DNA of 47,343 nucleotides from Streptomyces brasiliensis (GCF_014647875.1 NZ_BMQA01000051.1:1-47343), one strand, 5' to 3'; positions 24,647-33,671 are shown, counted from the stretch's first letter. Notes: generated by a model from the sequence alone, not told the origin. Program-made: numbers and translations.

Positions 24647-26083
24647 GTGAGCCGTTTCGGGGCAGGGATCCGCCGCGGCGTCATGGCGGCCGATCAGTTC
24701 ACCCAGATCGCCAACGCGCTGTTCCGTGACGCACGGCTGTCGTTCAAAGCGAAGGGGATCTTCGGGTACGTCAGTACGCACAGGAACGGCTGGCAGGTGA
24801 CGGTCGCCGACCTCGTTCGCCTGGGCCCGGACGGACGGGAAGCGGTACGTACCGGCCTGCAGGAGCTCGAGGCGCACGGCTACCTGATCCGTGAACGTCT
24901 GCGCCGCCCGGACGGCACCCTCGGCGAGATCGTCTACTGCATTACGGACCGCCCGGCCACCTTGGACATCGTGCTGATCGAAGCCGACTTGGTGGTCCCG
25001 GCCCCTGAGACCGGGCACACCGACGGCCTCCCGGCGGGGATCCGCCGGGGCGTGATGGCGGCCGATCAGTTTACCCAGATCGCCAACGGGCTCTTCCGCG
25101 ACACGCAGTTGTCCTTCAAGGCCAAGGGTCTGTTCGGACTGCTCTCCACGCATCGGGACGGCTGGCGGATGACCGTCACCGACATCGCCCGCCGTGGCCG
25201 CGACGGTGAGGCAGCCGTCAAGAGCGGGCTGAGGGAGCTGGAGAAGCACGGCTTCCTGGTGCGGGAACGCGAGCGCGGCCCAGACGGCACCCTCGGCGCG
25301 GCGGCGTATTTCATCACCGACCTGCCCGCTCTGCAAAACCCCAGGTCGCAACCAGAGTCGGGTTTTCCACCAGTGGATGACCCTACGTTGGCTGATCGCC
25401 CCACTAAGAACACCAACAGAAAGAAGACCAACAAGCAGAACACCAGACCCCTCCGTCCGTGCCGCAGCGAAGCCACGCCGGCACAGGGACGGACGCATCA
25501 GCCGGATACACCGGCGCCCCCGCCGCCCGCGCCTGCGGCGGATGAGATGCACCCCGGGATCCGCCTGCTGCTCGACCTCGGAGCCGCCCGCCCCGAGCTG
25601 CTACTGACCGGACAGGTCCTGACCGATCAGGGCCGCGTCGCGACCGTGATGCTGGAGGCCGGCTGGAGCCGCGAGCAGCTGTGGCACGTCATCGCCGACC
25701 GGCCGCTGCCGAACCCGGTGCGGACCACGGTCGGCGCGATCATCGCCTCCCGCCTGCGCGCCGCCCAGGCCTATCCGCCGCCCGCCATCGCGGCCGACCC
25801 CCACGACGCGCTCGAGTGGGACGAACCGCCGCCGCGGTCCGCGACGTCCGCCGCCGCACGGACGGTGAGCGAGGCCCTGACCCACCGGGCCCTCGTCGAA
25901 TGCGCCGGCTGCGGCGTTCCAGGAACCGCCCCCGGCGAAGACCTCTGCCCTGCCTGCCTCGGCTGGCCGCTCTGCCGCACCTGCCCGGGCCCCACACCCC
26001 GCCGCGCCCACCCCGACGGCGAAGGCCGCTGCACCACGTGCGCCTCCGCCTTCACCGACCAACCGGAAGGAAGTACCTCGTGA
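24647..26083 (+). CDS. Duplicated winged-helix protein with Cys-rich tail (candidate replication initiator)
   Basis: Codes for 478 aa from GTG 24647; ATG 24683 is an alternative. Two copies of one winged-helix domain lie in tandem: residues about 8-105 (IRRGVMAADQFTQIANALFR, LSFKAKGIFGYVSTHRNGW) and about 128-225 (same with LFGLLSTHRDGW). Each ends in a GYLIRERLR or GFLVRERER wing. A basic, Asn/Lys/Thr-rich linker follows (about 240-290). The C-terminal end has CX2C pairs (CAGCGVPGTAPGEDLCPACL; CRTCPG; CTTCAS) suggesting zinc binding. The N-terminal domain resembles RepA_N/DnaD-like helix-turn-helix regions of plasmid initiators. The neighbouring iterons support an initiator or partition role, unproven. 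Confidence 0.68.
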   Translation: MSRFGAGIRRGVMAADQFTQIANALFRDARLSFKAKGIFGYVSTHRNGWQVTVADLVRLGPDGREAVRTGLQELEAHGYLIRERLRRPDGTLGEIVYCITDRPATLDIVLIEADLVVPAPETGHTDGLPAGIRRGVMAADQFTQIANGLFRDTQLSFKAKGLFGLLSTHRDGWRMTVTDIARRGRDGEAAVKSGLRELEKHGFLVRERERGPDGTLGAAAYFITDLPALQNPRSQPESGFPPVDDPTLADRPTKNTNRKKTNKQNTRPLRPCRSEATPAQGRTHQPDTPAPPPPAPAADEMHPGIRLLLDLGAARPELLLTGQVLTDQGRVATVMLEAGWSREQLWHVIADRPLPNPVRTTVGAIIASRLRAAQAYPPPAIAADPHDALEWDEPPPRSATSAAARTVSEALTHRALVECAGCGVPGTAPGEDLCPACLGWPLCRTCPGPTPRRAHPDGEGRCTTCASAFTDQPEGSTS

Positions 26084-27534
26084 ACGACACTCTCCACACG
26101 CCGCCGCCGACGGCGGCCGCACACCATGAGCGCCCCTTCAGCCGTGATCCGGGGCAGTGGGAGAAGGAACGCTCCCGTGCGCGGCGGTCCGGCCACGTCC
26201 AAGACGGCACCTGCTCGTCCGCCTGCGAGCCCGTGCTCGTCTACGAGCGCACTGGGTGGGGCTGGTTCGCCTGGACCGTTCCCGGCGACGGCAGCCGGCC
26301 CCAGACTCCCCACCAGGTCGGGGTGCTCACCCCGGCCGCGACCCGTGTACAGCGCCTGGCCCTGCGCTGGCTGACCCGGCGCCCCGCCCAGCGCATCGCC
26401 GTCGGCGCCGTGCCCGGCTCGCTGCGGTTCTCCACCGTCGCCGTCGCCCTCGTCAGCCTGCTCGCCGGGCTGTTCGCCACGCGTCACGGAGTCCGGGTCG
26501 ACGTCGCCCTGCCCGCGATGCTCCTCGCCCCGCTGCTCGCCGAGCACCTCCCGGACCGCCTGGACGCCCGGGCCCGTGAACACGTCCGCATCGTCGAAGG
26601 CGACGGCGCCTGCCGCTACCTCCAGCGCCTCGCCGCCCTGCACACCGACCTCGTCCAGGCCGCAGCCGTCAGCGACCGCTACGAACTGCGCCGCTCGGCC
26701 GAGGTCGGCCACAACCTGCTGTGGGACGCCGCAGACCTGCTCCAGACCCGGGACACCCGCGCGGCCTCAGACGGCCTCATCACCCGCGAACGCCTGATGC
26801 TCCAACTCGCCCACCAGGCCGCCCAGATCCTCAAGCACACCACAACGGACGGCACCGTCGGCACGAACCAGGACTGCGACCCCGGACGGCCCCTGGGCCC
26901 GTACCCGCCGGGCGCCCGGCCGACGACCCCTCCGGCACCTCGTCACGCACCCAACCCGCCGCTGCAGAAGGGAACTCTCCCCATGGCCCAGCCCGAACAC
27001 GGCCTGGCTGTCCCCACTTGGGACGTCTATCTCCTCTTCGCGCACGAGCCCTACTACCCGGCCGCCGTCCAGGAGATCAATACCACCGTGGTGGCCGCAG
27101 CCTCCCTGCTCCACCCTCACCTCCGGCAGCCCGACGGCGCCCGCATCCACGACCGCCTCGTCCGCGGCCGCCGGCCGGGCGAGATCGTGCCGCTGTCCAC
27201 GCTCACCCACGAACTGGACGGCGGCGCGCGCTGGCCGGAGGTCGGCGACTGGGAGGCGGTCACCGAAGACCTGCTGCAACTCGTCCGCGACCATGGCTGC
27301 GACGCCCTCAGCCTGGGCCTGCCGGGCATCGCCCGCGCCCTGGTGTGCGCCGGTCCGCGCAGCGAGGTCCGCGCCGTCGACCCGACGACCGGGAAGCACC
27401 AGGCGTACGGGCCCGCCGACCGGATCGAGGTCCTCGTCGAGGCCGGCAAGCACCTGGCCTGGGCGGAAGCAGGATCTCCCCTGTGGCCCGGCGACGGCCT
27501 GCTGCCCCCGATCAACTCCACAGATGCCAGGTGA
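26080..27534 (+). CDS. Membrane protein with soluble C-terminal domain, unknown function
   Basis: Codes for 484 aa from GTG 26080 (GTGA overlap with the winged-helix gene). One hydrophobic hairpin lies near residues 127-165 (FSTVAVALVSLLAGLFA; LPAMLLAPLLAEHL). A helical part follows, then a Pro-rich spacer. From about residue 302 (MAQPEHGLAVPTWDVYLLFA) a distinct soluble domain begins. An internal ATG at 26983 preceded by AGAAGGGA could start a separate protein, so this may be a fusion or two products from one frame. Co-transcription with the candidate initiator suggests a plasmid maintenance role. No family recognised. Confidence 0.6.
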   Translation: MNDTLHTPPPTAAAHHERPFSRDPGQWEKERSRARRSGHVQDGTCSSACEPVLVYERTGWGWFAWTVPGDGSRPQTPHQVGVLTPAATRVQRLALRWLTRRPAQRIAVGAVPGSLRFSTVAVALVSLLAGLFATRHGVRVDVALPAMLLAPLLAEHLPDRLDARAREHVRIVEGDGACRYLQRLAALHTDLVQAAAVSDRYELRRSAEVGHNLLWDAADLLQTRDTRAASDGLITRERLMLQLAHQAAQILKHTTTDGTVGTNQDCDPGRPLGPYPPGARPTTPPAPRHAPNPPLQKGTLPMAQPEHGLAVPTWDVYLLFAHEPYYPAAVQEINTTVVAAASLLHPHLRQPDGARIHDRLVRGRRPGEIVPLSTLTHELDGGARWPEVGDWEAVTEDLLQLVRDHGCDALSLGLPGIARALVCAGPRSEVRAVDPTTGKHQAYGPADRIEVLVEAGKHLAWAEAGSPLWPGDGLLPPINSTDAR

Positions 27535-27556
27535 TGTTCGGCACGAAGCACACGAA

Positions 27557-27585
27557 GGTCCTCGGCCAGCAGCCGGCCGAGGACC
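27557..27585. terminator. Hairpin between convergent genes
   Basis: GGTCCTCGGCC (27557-27567) pairs perfectly with 27575-27585 across a 7-nt loop. It lies 23 bp past the membrane-protein stop and serves as a terminator for it. The segment 27586-27841 holds no supported gene; near 27640-27704 the phrase AKLTEQRRADLDAL resembles the tail of a helicase-associated domain, too short to call. Confidence 0.55.
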
Positions 27586-27841
27586 GGCACACGGGTTTGC
27601 GGTGCGGTTCGGCTGGGCGGATTTCTGGACAACACCGTCGCCGGACTGCCAAGTTGACCGAGCAGCGCCGCGCCGACCTCGACGCCCTCGACATGCGCCG
27701 GTAAGTGCCAGCGCGCCGTCACCGAAGCCCGCACCATGCTTGGAAGCTGGTCCGGACCCGGCGGTAGGGCCGCCGAATCCGAGATCTCCCGCGCGTTCGA
27801 GACCGTCGGGTACCAGCCCACCAGTGCCATATGCCGCTTTC

Positions 27842-29863
27842 TCACCACGGCTGGGATGGCGTCCCGTCAGCTTCCAGGCCGAATCGCCGCAATCTTTCCG
27901 CGCCGTCGGTGTCCCCGGCTCGCTCGCGTAGTCGCGCCAGATTTCGCAGGGCCTGGTGGCTTCTTCCGTTGACGGCCTTCTGGGACAGGCGCTCGGCACC
28001 GTCGAGGTCCCCGGACCGCTCGCATAACAGCGCCCGGGATTTCAGCGTCTGGATGCCCTTTTCTTCGAGCGGCTGATCGAAGGAACGGGTGAGCCGCGAG
28101 GGGAGCCCGGCCAGCTCATATCCGCGTGGCGCCCGTTCCCACAGGGGCTGGGACCCTCCGGCGTCGATGGCCTGTTGGTATAGCCGCTGGGCGTCGTCGG
28201 CATCCCCAGCCTGCTTGCGTCGCCGCGCCAGCTCCAGCAGGACCTCGCTGTCTCCGGCGTCGATGGCCTGTTGGTATAGCCGCTGGGCGCCGTCGGCATC
28301 CCCGGCCTGCTCGCGCAGCCGCGCCAGCTCCATCAAGGACCAGTCGTCTCCGGCGTCGGCCGCCCGCCGATACAGCCGCTGGGCGCCGTCGGTATCCCCG
28401 GCCTTCTCGCGCAGCTGCGCCAGCTCCCACAGAACCCTGGGCTCTCCGACGTCAGCTGCCTGTTGGTATAGCCGCTGGGCGCCGTCGGCATCCCCGGCCT
28501 GCTCGCGCAGCCGCGCCAGCTCCATCAGGGCCCAGGCGTCTCCGGCGTCGGCCGCCCGCCGGTACAGATCTGTCGCGATGCGGTAACGGCACCGCCATTT
28601 GGCCGCGTCCGCGAGGGCGTTCAGATCTGCCGCGCTGGCCGCGTGGTCCCGGGCGGCGGCCCAGAAGGATTCTGGGGGGAAGGCATAGCGGCGAGTGGTG
28701 CGGGCGTGGTGGTCGAGGTAATCGTTGAGGCGATAGACGCCGGGGAGGGCGCCCATGCCGTCGGGGTTGGCGACAGGTTCCAGGGCGGCGGCCACGCCCT
28801 TGATCTTTGTCCTCGCATATTCGAGAGCATGGGCGAACCAGGTGTCGGGGTCGGCGGCGGCGCGCTGCTCTGCGGTCAGGTACCCGGGGGCGGCCGCCTT
28901 GAGGAGTGCGGCCGGCAGGTGGGAGGTGTGGCCGAGGCGGAGGGCGTCCATGGCCGAGGTGATGACGGCATGGCCGTAAGAGCCGTGGGGTCCGACGGCT
29001 TCTTCGTAGTGGCCGACTAGTTCCGGGCCCGCCGCGAGGGTCTGGGTGATCCTCCCGCCGGTGCTGGTGCGCACGGCGTCGGCCAGTGAGCGGTCGTGCT
29101 GGGCGCGAGGATCTTTAAGGGCCCGCGTGGTGAAGGATGCCGGGACGTCGACCAGTACTGCCTGGTTCAGCAGGGCGCGGGCATTGCGATGGGTGTCCGC
29201 GCCCGGGTCGGGGCCGGGGAGCGGGGTTGCGGTCAGGGCGCGGTGATATTCGGGCCACAGCGTGCCCAGGACCACGACCGGTCCCGGGGCGTCCAGGCGG
29301 CTGTGCAACGCGGCGGCGGCCTCCTGTGCGTCGGTCCCGGTGAGGAAGTTCTGCGCTTCGTTGAGCCACAGGACGGTGCGTGGGGCGAGGGCGTCATCGT
29401 TGAGCAGGGCCAAGAGCATGCTGGCGTTCTTTGGGAAGACCAGTTGCCAGTCCGGCAGACAGGCGCGGACGGCCTCGAAGGCGGTACGGGTCTTGCCTGT
29501 GCAGGACCCACCGCGTACGAGCACCAGCATGGCCCGTTCGGTGGCGGCTGCCGTGACCAGGTGTTTGCTCAGCTGCCAGTCGTGGGGGCGTTCGAGGTAG
29601 TCCGGGAGTACGAACGAGTTGTCGGCAACCTGCGGGCGTTGACTGCCGCTCGGGCCGGTGCCGTGGATGGCGGGGTGGACGCCGAGTTGCTGCGCGGTCC
29701 ACGACCCGACCGGCCGAGGACGATCGAGTCGAGCGCCGTCCCGCTTCGCAGCGAAGTGCTGGTGGAACTGGTCGATGCGGTAGGCAGCGACCCCTCCCTG
29801 CGCGGCTGTGACCGCGATGGAGGGAGCGCGGCTCGGGGCTGGGGTGGTGCCGGGCCCGCTCAG
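27842..29863 (-). CDS. P-loop NTPase with Sel1/TPR-like repeats (STAND-like candidate)
   Basis: Codes for 673 aa. The best start is CTG 29863, which overlaps the partner's stop as CTGA; no ATG/GTG/TTG fits. Walker A is GGSCTGKT (118-125) and a Walker B-like TVLWLNEAQNF follows (163-173). The middle (about 200-430) is helical. From about residue 440 to 610 there are 32-residue repeats (consensus LARLREQAGDADGAQRLYQQ then AxDAG), a Sel1/TPR-type solenoid. NTPase plus repeat sensor preceded by a small partner is the general plan of STAND-type signalling ATPases; the class is inferred, since no NACHT/NB-ARC hallmark beyond the P-loop is clear. It is convergent with the gene to its left. Confidence 0.75.
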   Translation of the reverse strand: MSGPGTTPAPSRAPSIAVTAAQGGVAAYRIDQFHQHFAAKRDGARLDRPRPVGSWTAQQLGVHPAIHGTGPSGSQRPQVADNSFVLPDYLERPHDWQLSKHLVTAAATERAMLVLVRGGSCTGKTRTAFEAVRACLPDWQLVFPKNASMLLALLNDDALAPRTVLWLNEAQNFLTGTDAQEAAAALHSRLDAPGPVVVLGTLWPEYHRALTATPLPGPDPGADTHRNARALLNQAVLVDVPASFTTRALKDPRAQHDRSLADAVRTSTGGRITQTLAAGPELVGHYEEAVGPHGSYGHAVITSAMDALRLGHTSHLPAALLKAAAPGYLTAEQRAAADPDTWFAHALEYARTKIKGVAAALEPVANPDGMGALPGVYRLNDYLDHHARTTRRYAFPPESFWAAARDHAASAADLNALADAAKWRCRYRIATDLYRRAADAGDAWALMELARLREQAGDADGAQRLYQQAADVGEPRVLWELAQLREKAGDTDGAQRLYRRAADAGDDWSLMELARLREQAGDADGAQRLYQQAIDAGDSEVLLELARRRKQAGDADDAQRLYQQAIDAGGSQPLWERAPRGYELAGLPSRLTRSFDQPLEEKGIQTLKSRALLCERSGDLDGAERLSQKAVNGRSHQALRNLARLRERAGDTDGAERLRRFGLEADGTPSQPW
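28145..28575 (-). repeat. 96-bp coding tandem repeats in the NTPase gene
   Basis: Four to five near-identical 96-bp units encode the Sel1/TPR-like repeats; blocks such as TGTTGGTATAGCCGCTGGGC recur every 96 or 192 bp. High DNA identity between units indicates recent expansion and possible length variation between strains. Confidence 0.8.
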
Positions 29864-30333
29864 CCCTGGGGCGGTCCCGGCTGCGGAGGGTTTCCCAGGG
29901 TCACATCGCCCATGCTCCAGGCAGCCGCAGACCCGTGGTCGGCCCGGATGTCCACGTTCCCGCCGACGGCCACCCCCCTCTGGCTGGCCGTTACGTCTGT
30001 GCTGGGTGTGTGGTGGGCGACCAGGGTGCGCAGTTGCTCGGCGGCAGGAGCCCGCTCGGTGTCGTCCAGGCCTTCCAGCAGGGCTTCGATGCGGGCCTGC
30101 CACGCGGCTTCCAGGCGAATGCGTGCCCGCTCGGCAGCGTCACCGTCCGCGGTCTGCAGTTCGCCCGCAGTTTGGTCTAGGCGTTCCAGTTCTGCCTGCT
30201 CACGCTGGGTGTCGCCCCGGCCGAACCAAAGCGCCACGGCCTGCCGCATGCCGGTCCAGGCGTCGGTTCCCGCTGCCTGGACCACGGCAGTTCCACCTGC
30301 GGTCGCCAGTGCGGCCAATGCCTGCTCCAGCAT
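29860..30333 (-). CDS. Small coiled-coil partner of the NTPase/TPR protein
   Basis: Codes for 157 aa from MLEQALAALATAGGTAVVQA, with GGTGGAG just upstream. An N-terminal hydrophobic helix is followed by charged helices (about residues 40-105; QREQAELERLDQTAGELQTA). The C-terminal segment has a beta-rich Gly/Asp pattern (VAVGGNVDIRADHGSAAAWS). I recognise this arrangement as a conserved Streptomyces protein found next to NTPase-repeat proteins, with no assigned function. The four-base overlap with the NTPase gene indicates they act together, perhaps as membrane sensor or effector and ATPase. Confidence 0.68.
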   Translation of the reverse strand: MLEQALAALATAGGTAVVQAAGTDAWTGMRQAVALWFGRGDTQREQAELERLDQTAGELQTADGDAAERARIRLEAAWQARIEALLEGLDDTERAPAAEQLRTLVAHHTPSTDVTASQRGVAVGGNVDIRADHGSAAAWSMGDVTLGNPPQPGPPQG

Positions 30334-30659
30334 GCTCCACCCTCTTCTTCCGGGTCCTCGCGCCGAGCCTCGGTACATCGCCCGCTCCGGAAGCTCCCGT
30401 CGCACAATCGCGGTCAAGCTGACCGTAGTACATGGGCTTTCGTTGTGTCCGTCAGCTTCCCGGTTCTGCGGTCACGGTCACTCCTCTTTGTCGTCATCAT
30501 CCAGTTCGGCGGCGTCCGGGTCGCGCAGCGGAGGCAGGACGCTCGGACAGAGGGTGGCGAACCTCTCCGGGCAGTGTGCAAGTCGGCACCGTCCAGTAGA
30601 CGGTGTGCTGTTCGGGGTCTGAGCGAGGAAGAATGATCAGACACACGGGGATGGGGTAC
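30334..30659. other. No supported gene
   Basis: Upstream region of the NTPase pair, so its promoter should be here. On the minus strand a short open tail ending LRDPDAAELDDDDKEE (stop at 30478-30480) may be the end of a lost protein that once followed the replication-relaxation gene. Nothing else can be supported. Confidence 0.4.
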
Positions 30660-30935
30660 TCACAAGTCCGTCCATGGGCGTGGCCTTCCGCCGGCGAGAG
30701 GTGCCCATACGGCCTGGGCGGGACCGTGTTGTTCAAGGTCTTCCAGTACGGCGGCTGCGAGCCGGACTTCGCGGGCGAGGGCCGCTACGAGGGGGTGCTG
30801 GGCAGTCATCGCCTGGAGATCGCTCACGCGGTTCTCGAGTCTGGCTCGGGAAGCACCGGTGAGTATGAAGAGCACGCGGGGAAAGACCGGATACCAGCGG
30901 AGCCAGGCTGCGTCGGCCGACGGGCTGGGCCTCGT
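30660..30935 (-). pseudogene. 3' fragment of a replication-relaxation gene (direct repeat, left copy)
   Basis: Matches 40144-40439 almost base for base, including the stop codon and the coding end ALAREVRLAAAVLEDLEQHG. Differences are a few substitutions plus a 20-bp deletion near 30908 that breaks the frame. Similarity ends abruptly at 30935. Only the last 85 or so codons of the gene are present, so it is a non-functional duplicate and marks the left boundary of a 9.5-kb segment. Confidence 0.85.
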
Positions 30936-31524
30936 TGCGCCCCCGCACCCACCGCGCCGACGCCATCACCAACTTCGTCGCCCGCGCCGTCACCCGCGGC
31001 TACCTGCGCCACCCCGGCGTCGAAATCCCTGTTCCCGGACCCCGCTTCGCCGACCGCATCGGCTTCATCATCGCCGCTACTCCGACCTGGACCCGCCACA
31101 TCACCCGCGCCTTCAACCCCGCCCTGCCCCACCGGAGTCAGAAAACCCGCACCGGCAGCACACGAACCCGAGATGCGGCCGTGGAACCCGCCAGCGGATG
31201 AAGCAGCCGTCCCCAACTCGGCACTTGCTCTGTCGCGAAGGCTCGCTCGCCGGCGAGCAAGAGCTTCGGATCGGCGGGTGTGTCAACTTGACGGCCTGTT
31301 TCAGATTCGGTGGTAGCGGAGCGTGACTGGGCTCGTTGACATCGTGTGCGAGATATCAACGAGCTTGTGAATACGGTGGTTTCAGGATGGGTCCCCTCGC
31401 TGTGGAGGATGTGGTCGATGAGGGCGAGTGGATCTGAGTAACGCCCGGGGGCCCGGCTGCGTGCCCGGGCCGCGGGGCTGAGCGGGCCCGGGTGTACGGC
31501 TATCAGCTGTAGAGACCGCCAGCC
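30936..31524. other. Intergenic, no confident gene
   Basis: A plus-strand frame at 30935-31201 (RADAITNFVARAVTRGYLRH, FIIAATPTWTRHITRAF) is open but has no ribosome-binding site or recognisable family; it may be a gene scrap. The stretch 31202-31463 shows nothing. A hairpin follows at 31464. Confidence 0.4.
31464..31492 (-). terminator. Hairpin after the SLOG-like gene
   Basis: CCCGGGCC (31464-31471) pairs with GGCCCGGG (31485-31492). It lies 33 bp beyond the leftward SLOG-like stop, so it is a likely terminator of the XRE/SLOG transcript. Confidence 0.45.
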
Positions 31525-32013
31525 TCAGCCCTGGCGGGCGGCGCCCTCCGGCCAGACAACGTCGACGTGCAGTCCGGCGTCGCGGGCCTCAAGCACCGTG
31601 TCCGCCGTGCCAGCGCCCTTCGGGCTCGGCGGCGAGCCGTCCCAGACAGCTACGAGCCGCTCCGCTCTCCTCAGCACCTCGCTGTTGGCGTCCTCGTAGG
31701 CCGCCCGGTTGGCGTGGTCGTGGTCGAGAACCACAACCTCCGAGGCTGCCTCGATGAGCCGGTCGAAGACGGGCGCGTGATCCGGCTTGACCTTCGCCTC
31801 CCGGTAGTCGCGCGAGGGAAGCACCACGACCAGGCGGCCGCCGACATCGAGCAGCGCCTCGGCAAACAGAGAGTCGGAGCCGCGCGCAATACACGACACC
31901 CCGACCAGGTCCCCGTCAGCGTGCTCGGCGAGCAGCTTCCGCAGGGCTGCGCGCACCAGCTCGGCACTCGGCTCGGTCAGGTCCATGTGCCCGGTCACAG
32001 CGAACGTGGTCAC
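31525..32013 (-). CDS. SLOG/Rossmann-like nucleotide-binding protein
   Basis: Codes for 162 aa. TFAVTGHMDL at the N-terminus, then GVSCIARGSDSLFAEALLDV and LVVVLPSRDYRE, and a later RLVAVWDGSPPSPKGAGTAD. This is the SLOG/YspA-like pattern (a Rossmannoid related to DprA and LOG proteins), proposed to bind or process nucleotides and often linked to nucleotide signalling in conflict systems. It starts 9 bp after the XRE-TPR regulator stop and is co-transcribed with it. The same Streptomyces arrangement suggests a sensor partner for that regulator. Confidence 0.72.
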   Translation of the reverse strand: MTTFAVTGHMDLTEPSAELVRAALRKLLAEHADGDLVGVSCIARGSDSLFAEALLDVGGRLVVVLPSRDYREAKVKPDHAPVFDRLIEAASEVVVLDHDHANRAAYEDANSEVLRRAERLVAVWDGSPPSPKGAGTADTVLEARDAGLHVDVVWPEGAARQG

Positions 32014-32022
32014 ATTGCTCCT

Positions 32023-33468
32023 TCAGCTCGACAGCACTTCGCGGATCCTCGCCCGCGCTTCGCCGACCGTACGCGATGGTGACCGGCCCACCGTGTACGG
32101 GTACAACTGGCCGAGCTGTGTGCGGACGCGGCTGGACTGGGTGCGGGCGGCCGCGTCGACCGCGCGGTGCGTCTGGTCGACCGCACTGGTCATGTCGCCC
32201 ATCAGGAAGTGGCACTCGGCGAGGCCGATCATGTCGAGGGCGTGGCTGCGGCCGGCCTCGGCGCCGCGTGTCGTCAGCGCGTCGCTGATGCTGTCGGCTG
32301 CTGCCTCGGCATGCTGGTGCGGGTCGCTGCGGGCCATGTCCAGGAGACGGCCGCCGGTGACTCCTGTCAGCTCGGCCTCGTCGAAGTATGTGATCCAGTA
32401 CGGGTCTTCGCCGCTGTCTGCTTCGGCGAGGGCCTCGGTGGCCTCATCCGTAGCCCGCCGGAACGCCGCGGCCCGGCCCATCGCCGCGTACGACCACGCC
32501 TCCCGCGTGTGGAGCATGGCGCGGACGCGGGGAACGGCAGCCTTCTTCGCGCCCTTGTGCGCGAGGTGCACGAGTTCGAGAGCGTCTTGCGGCCGCTCCT
32601 GGTACAGCATCTGCCGCGCCATGCCAGCAAGCACGTTGACGCCGAACGCCGCATCGCCTCCCGCGTGCGCGGCGCGCAGCGCCAGGAGGTAGTAGGACTG
32701 TGCCTGCTTCTGGAGGCCCGAGTCCCAGGCCATGGTCGCCGCGGTGCCGCCGAGGTAGGCCATCACCCGGAACAGGCCCCGCTCGACGGCCGGCGCCTGA
32801 TGCTCTTCGAGATGGCCGGCCACTTCGTTGAGCTGGCCGACGACGGCTTTGCGACGCAGGCCGCCGCCGAACCGGTGGTCCCAGGCGCGGAAGGCCCGTG
32901 CCGTCGCTGCGAGTTCTTCGACTTCCTGCCGTCCGATGCGGCCGCCGTGGCGGCTCGGTTCTGCTGCCAGGGCCGGCTGGAGCCAGCCCTCGAGGGAGTC
33001 AAGCAGTGCGGCGCCGGACAGTGCGGCGCCGGCCAGGGCACGGGTTGCCATGCGGCGGTCCATGACGAGGTCGCTCCTGGTGAGGTCAGCGGCCAAGTGC
33101 ACGGTCGCTGTGGGGCGCCAGGGCGCGTCGTCGGTTGACCGTGCGGCCGGGGGAGTCGGAGGGTCCGGGGCGTCGGGCTGTCTCTCCCAGGGCCGGTCGG
33201 CGACGCCCACCATGCGGCCGGGGATGCGTAAGCCGTCAGCGATGCGGCAGATCACGTCGAAGCTGGTGACCTGCTGCTGGCCGCTGATGATGGTCGAGAC
33301 CTTGCCGGGAGTGAGCTGGCAGGCCGACGCGATTCGGTTCTGGGACAGGCCGCCCCACTTCTTGATGAGCGAGAAAGCTGCGGCGAAGTCGTGCTCTGCC
33401 AGGGCTCGCTTCAGATCGTCTCTGTCGAGAACCTCGGGGGCGAGCGGGCCGGGGGTGGTGGCGTCCAT
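32023..33468 (-). CDS. XRE-family regulator with TPR-like C-terminal domain
   Basis: Codes for 481 aa from ATG 33468 (MDATTPGPL); frame extension to 33561 would cover the promoter. The HTH lies about residues 35-75 (GLSQNRIASACQLTPGKVST, then VICRIADGLRIPG), followed by the linker VGVADRPWE. An arginine-bearing hydrophobic stretch (ATRALAGAALSGAALLDSL) and TPR-like helices to the end follow. The plan and the ALAEHDF motif match the regulator at 5168-6478. It is divergent from the radical SAM operon, which it probably controls. Confidence 0.84.
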   Translation of the reverse strand: MDATTPGPLAPEVLDRDDLKRALAEHDFAAAFSLIKKWGGLSQNRIASACQLTPGKVSTIISGQQQVTSFDVICRIADGLRIPGRMVGVADRPWERQPDAPDPPTPPAARSTDDAPWRPTATVHLAADLTRSDLVMDRRMATRALAGAALSGAALLDSLEGWLQPALAAEPSRHGGRIGRQEVEELAATARAFRAWDHRFGGGLRRKAVVGQLNEVAGHLEEHQAPAVERGLFRVMAYLGGTAATMAWDSGLQKQAQSYYLLALRAAHAGGDAAFGVNVLAGMARQMLYQERPQDALELVHLAHKGAKKAAVPRVRAMLHTREAWSYAAMGRAAAFRRATDEATEALAEADSGEDPYWITYFDEAELTGVTGGRLLDMARSDPHQHAEAAADSISDALTTRGAEAGRSHALDMIGLAECHFLMGDMTSAVDQTHRAVDAAARTQSSRVRTQLGQLYPYTVGRSPSRTVGEARARIREVLSS

Positions 33469-33516
33469 GGGGCCAACTTCCGGAGAGATCGTATGCGCAT
33501 CGTCGCGCCGTACCGA

Positions 33517-33545
33517 ACCGAGAACGAGTGTATTATCGCCTCGGT
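33517..33545. promoter_or_regulatory. Inverted repeat and AT-rich -10-like block in the divergent promoter
   Basis: ACCGAG (33517-33522) and CTCGGT (33540-33545) flank an unusually AT-rich stretch including TATTAT (33531-33536). It lies between the divergent starts at 33468 and 33672. Likely promoter/operator for the regulator or the rightward operon. Confidence 0.4.
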
Positions 33546-33671
33546 AACCCCCACTGGTCATCCCTGAGTTGCATCGATGGGACGACGCTGGATCCGTGAC
33601 AGATCAAACCCGGCGACCGCCCGAACGGCCCCGGGAGTGGTCAACGCTCAAACACCAGAGGGAGCGTCGAC

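Noticed and set aside
28145..28575. Regular repeats considered as a CRISPR array
   Set aside because: Period is 96 bp, in frame, with no spacers; they encode Sel1/TPR-like repeats.
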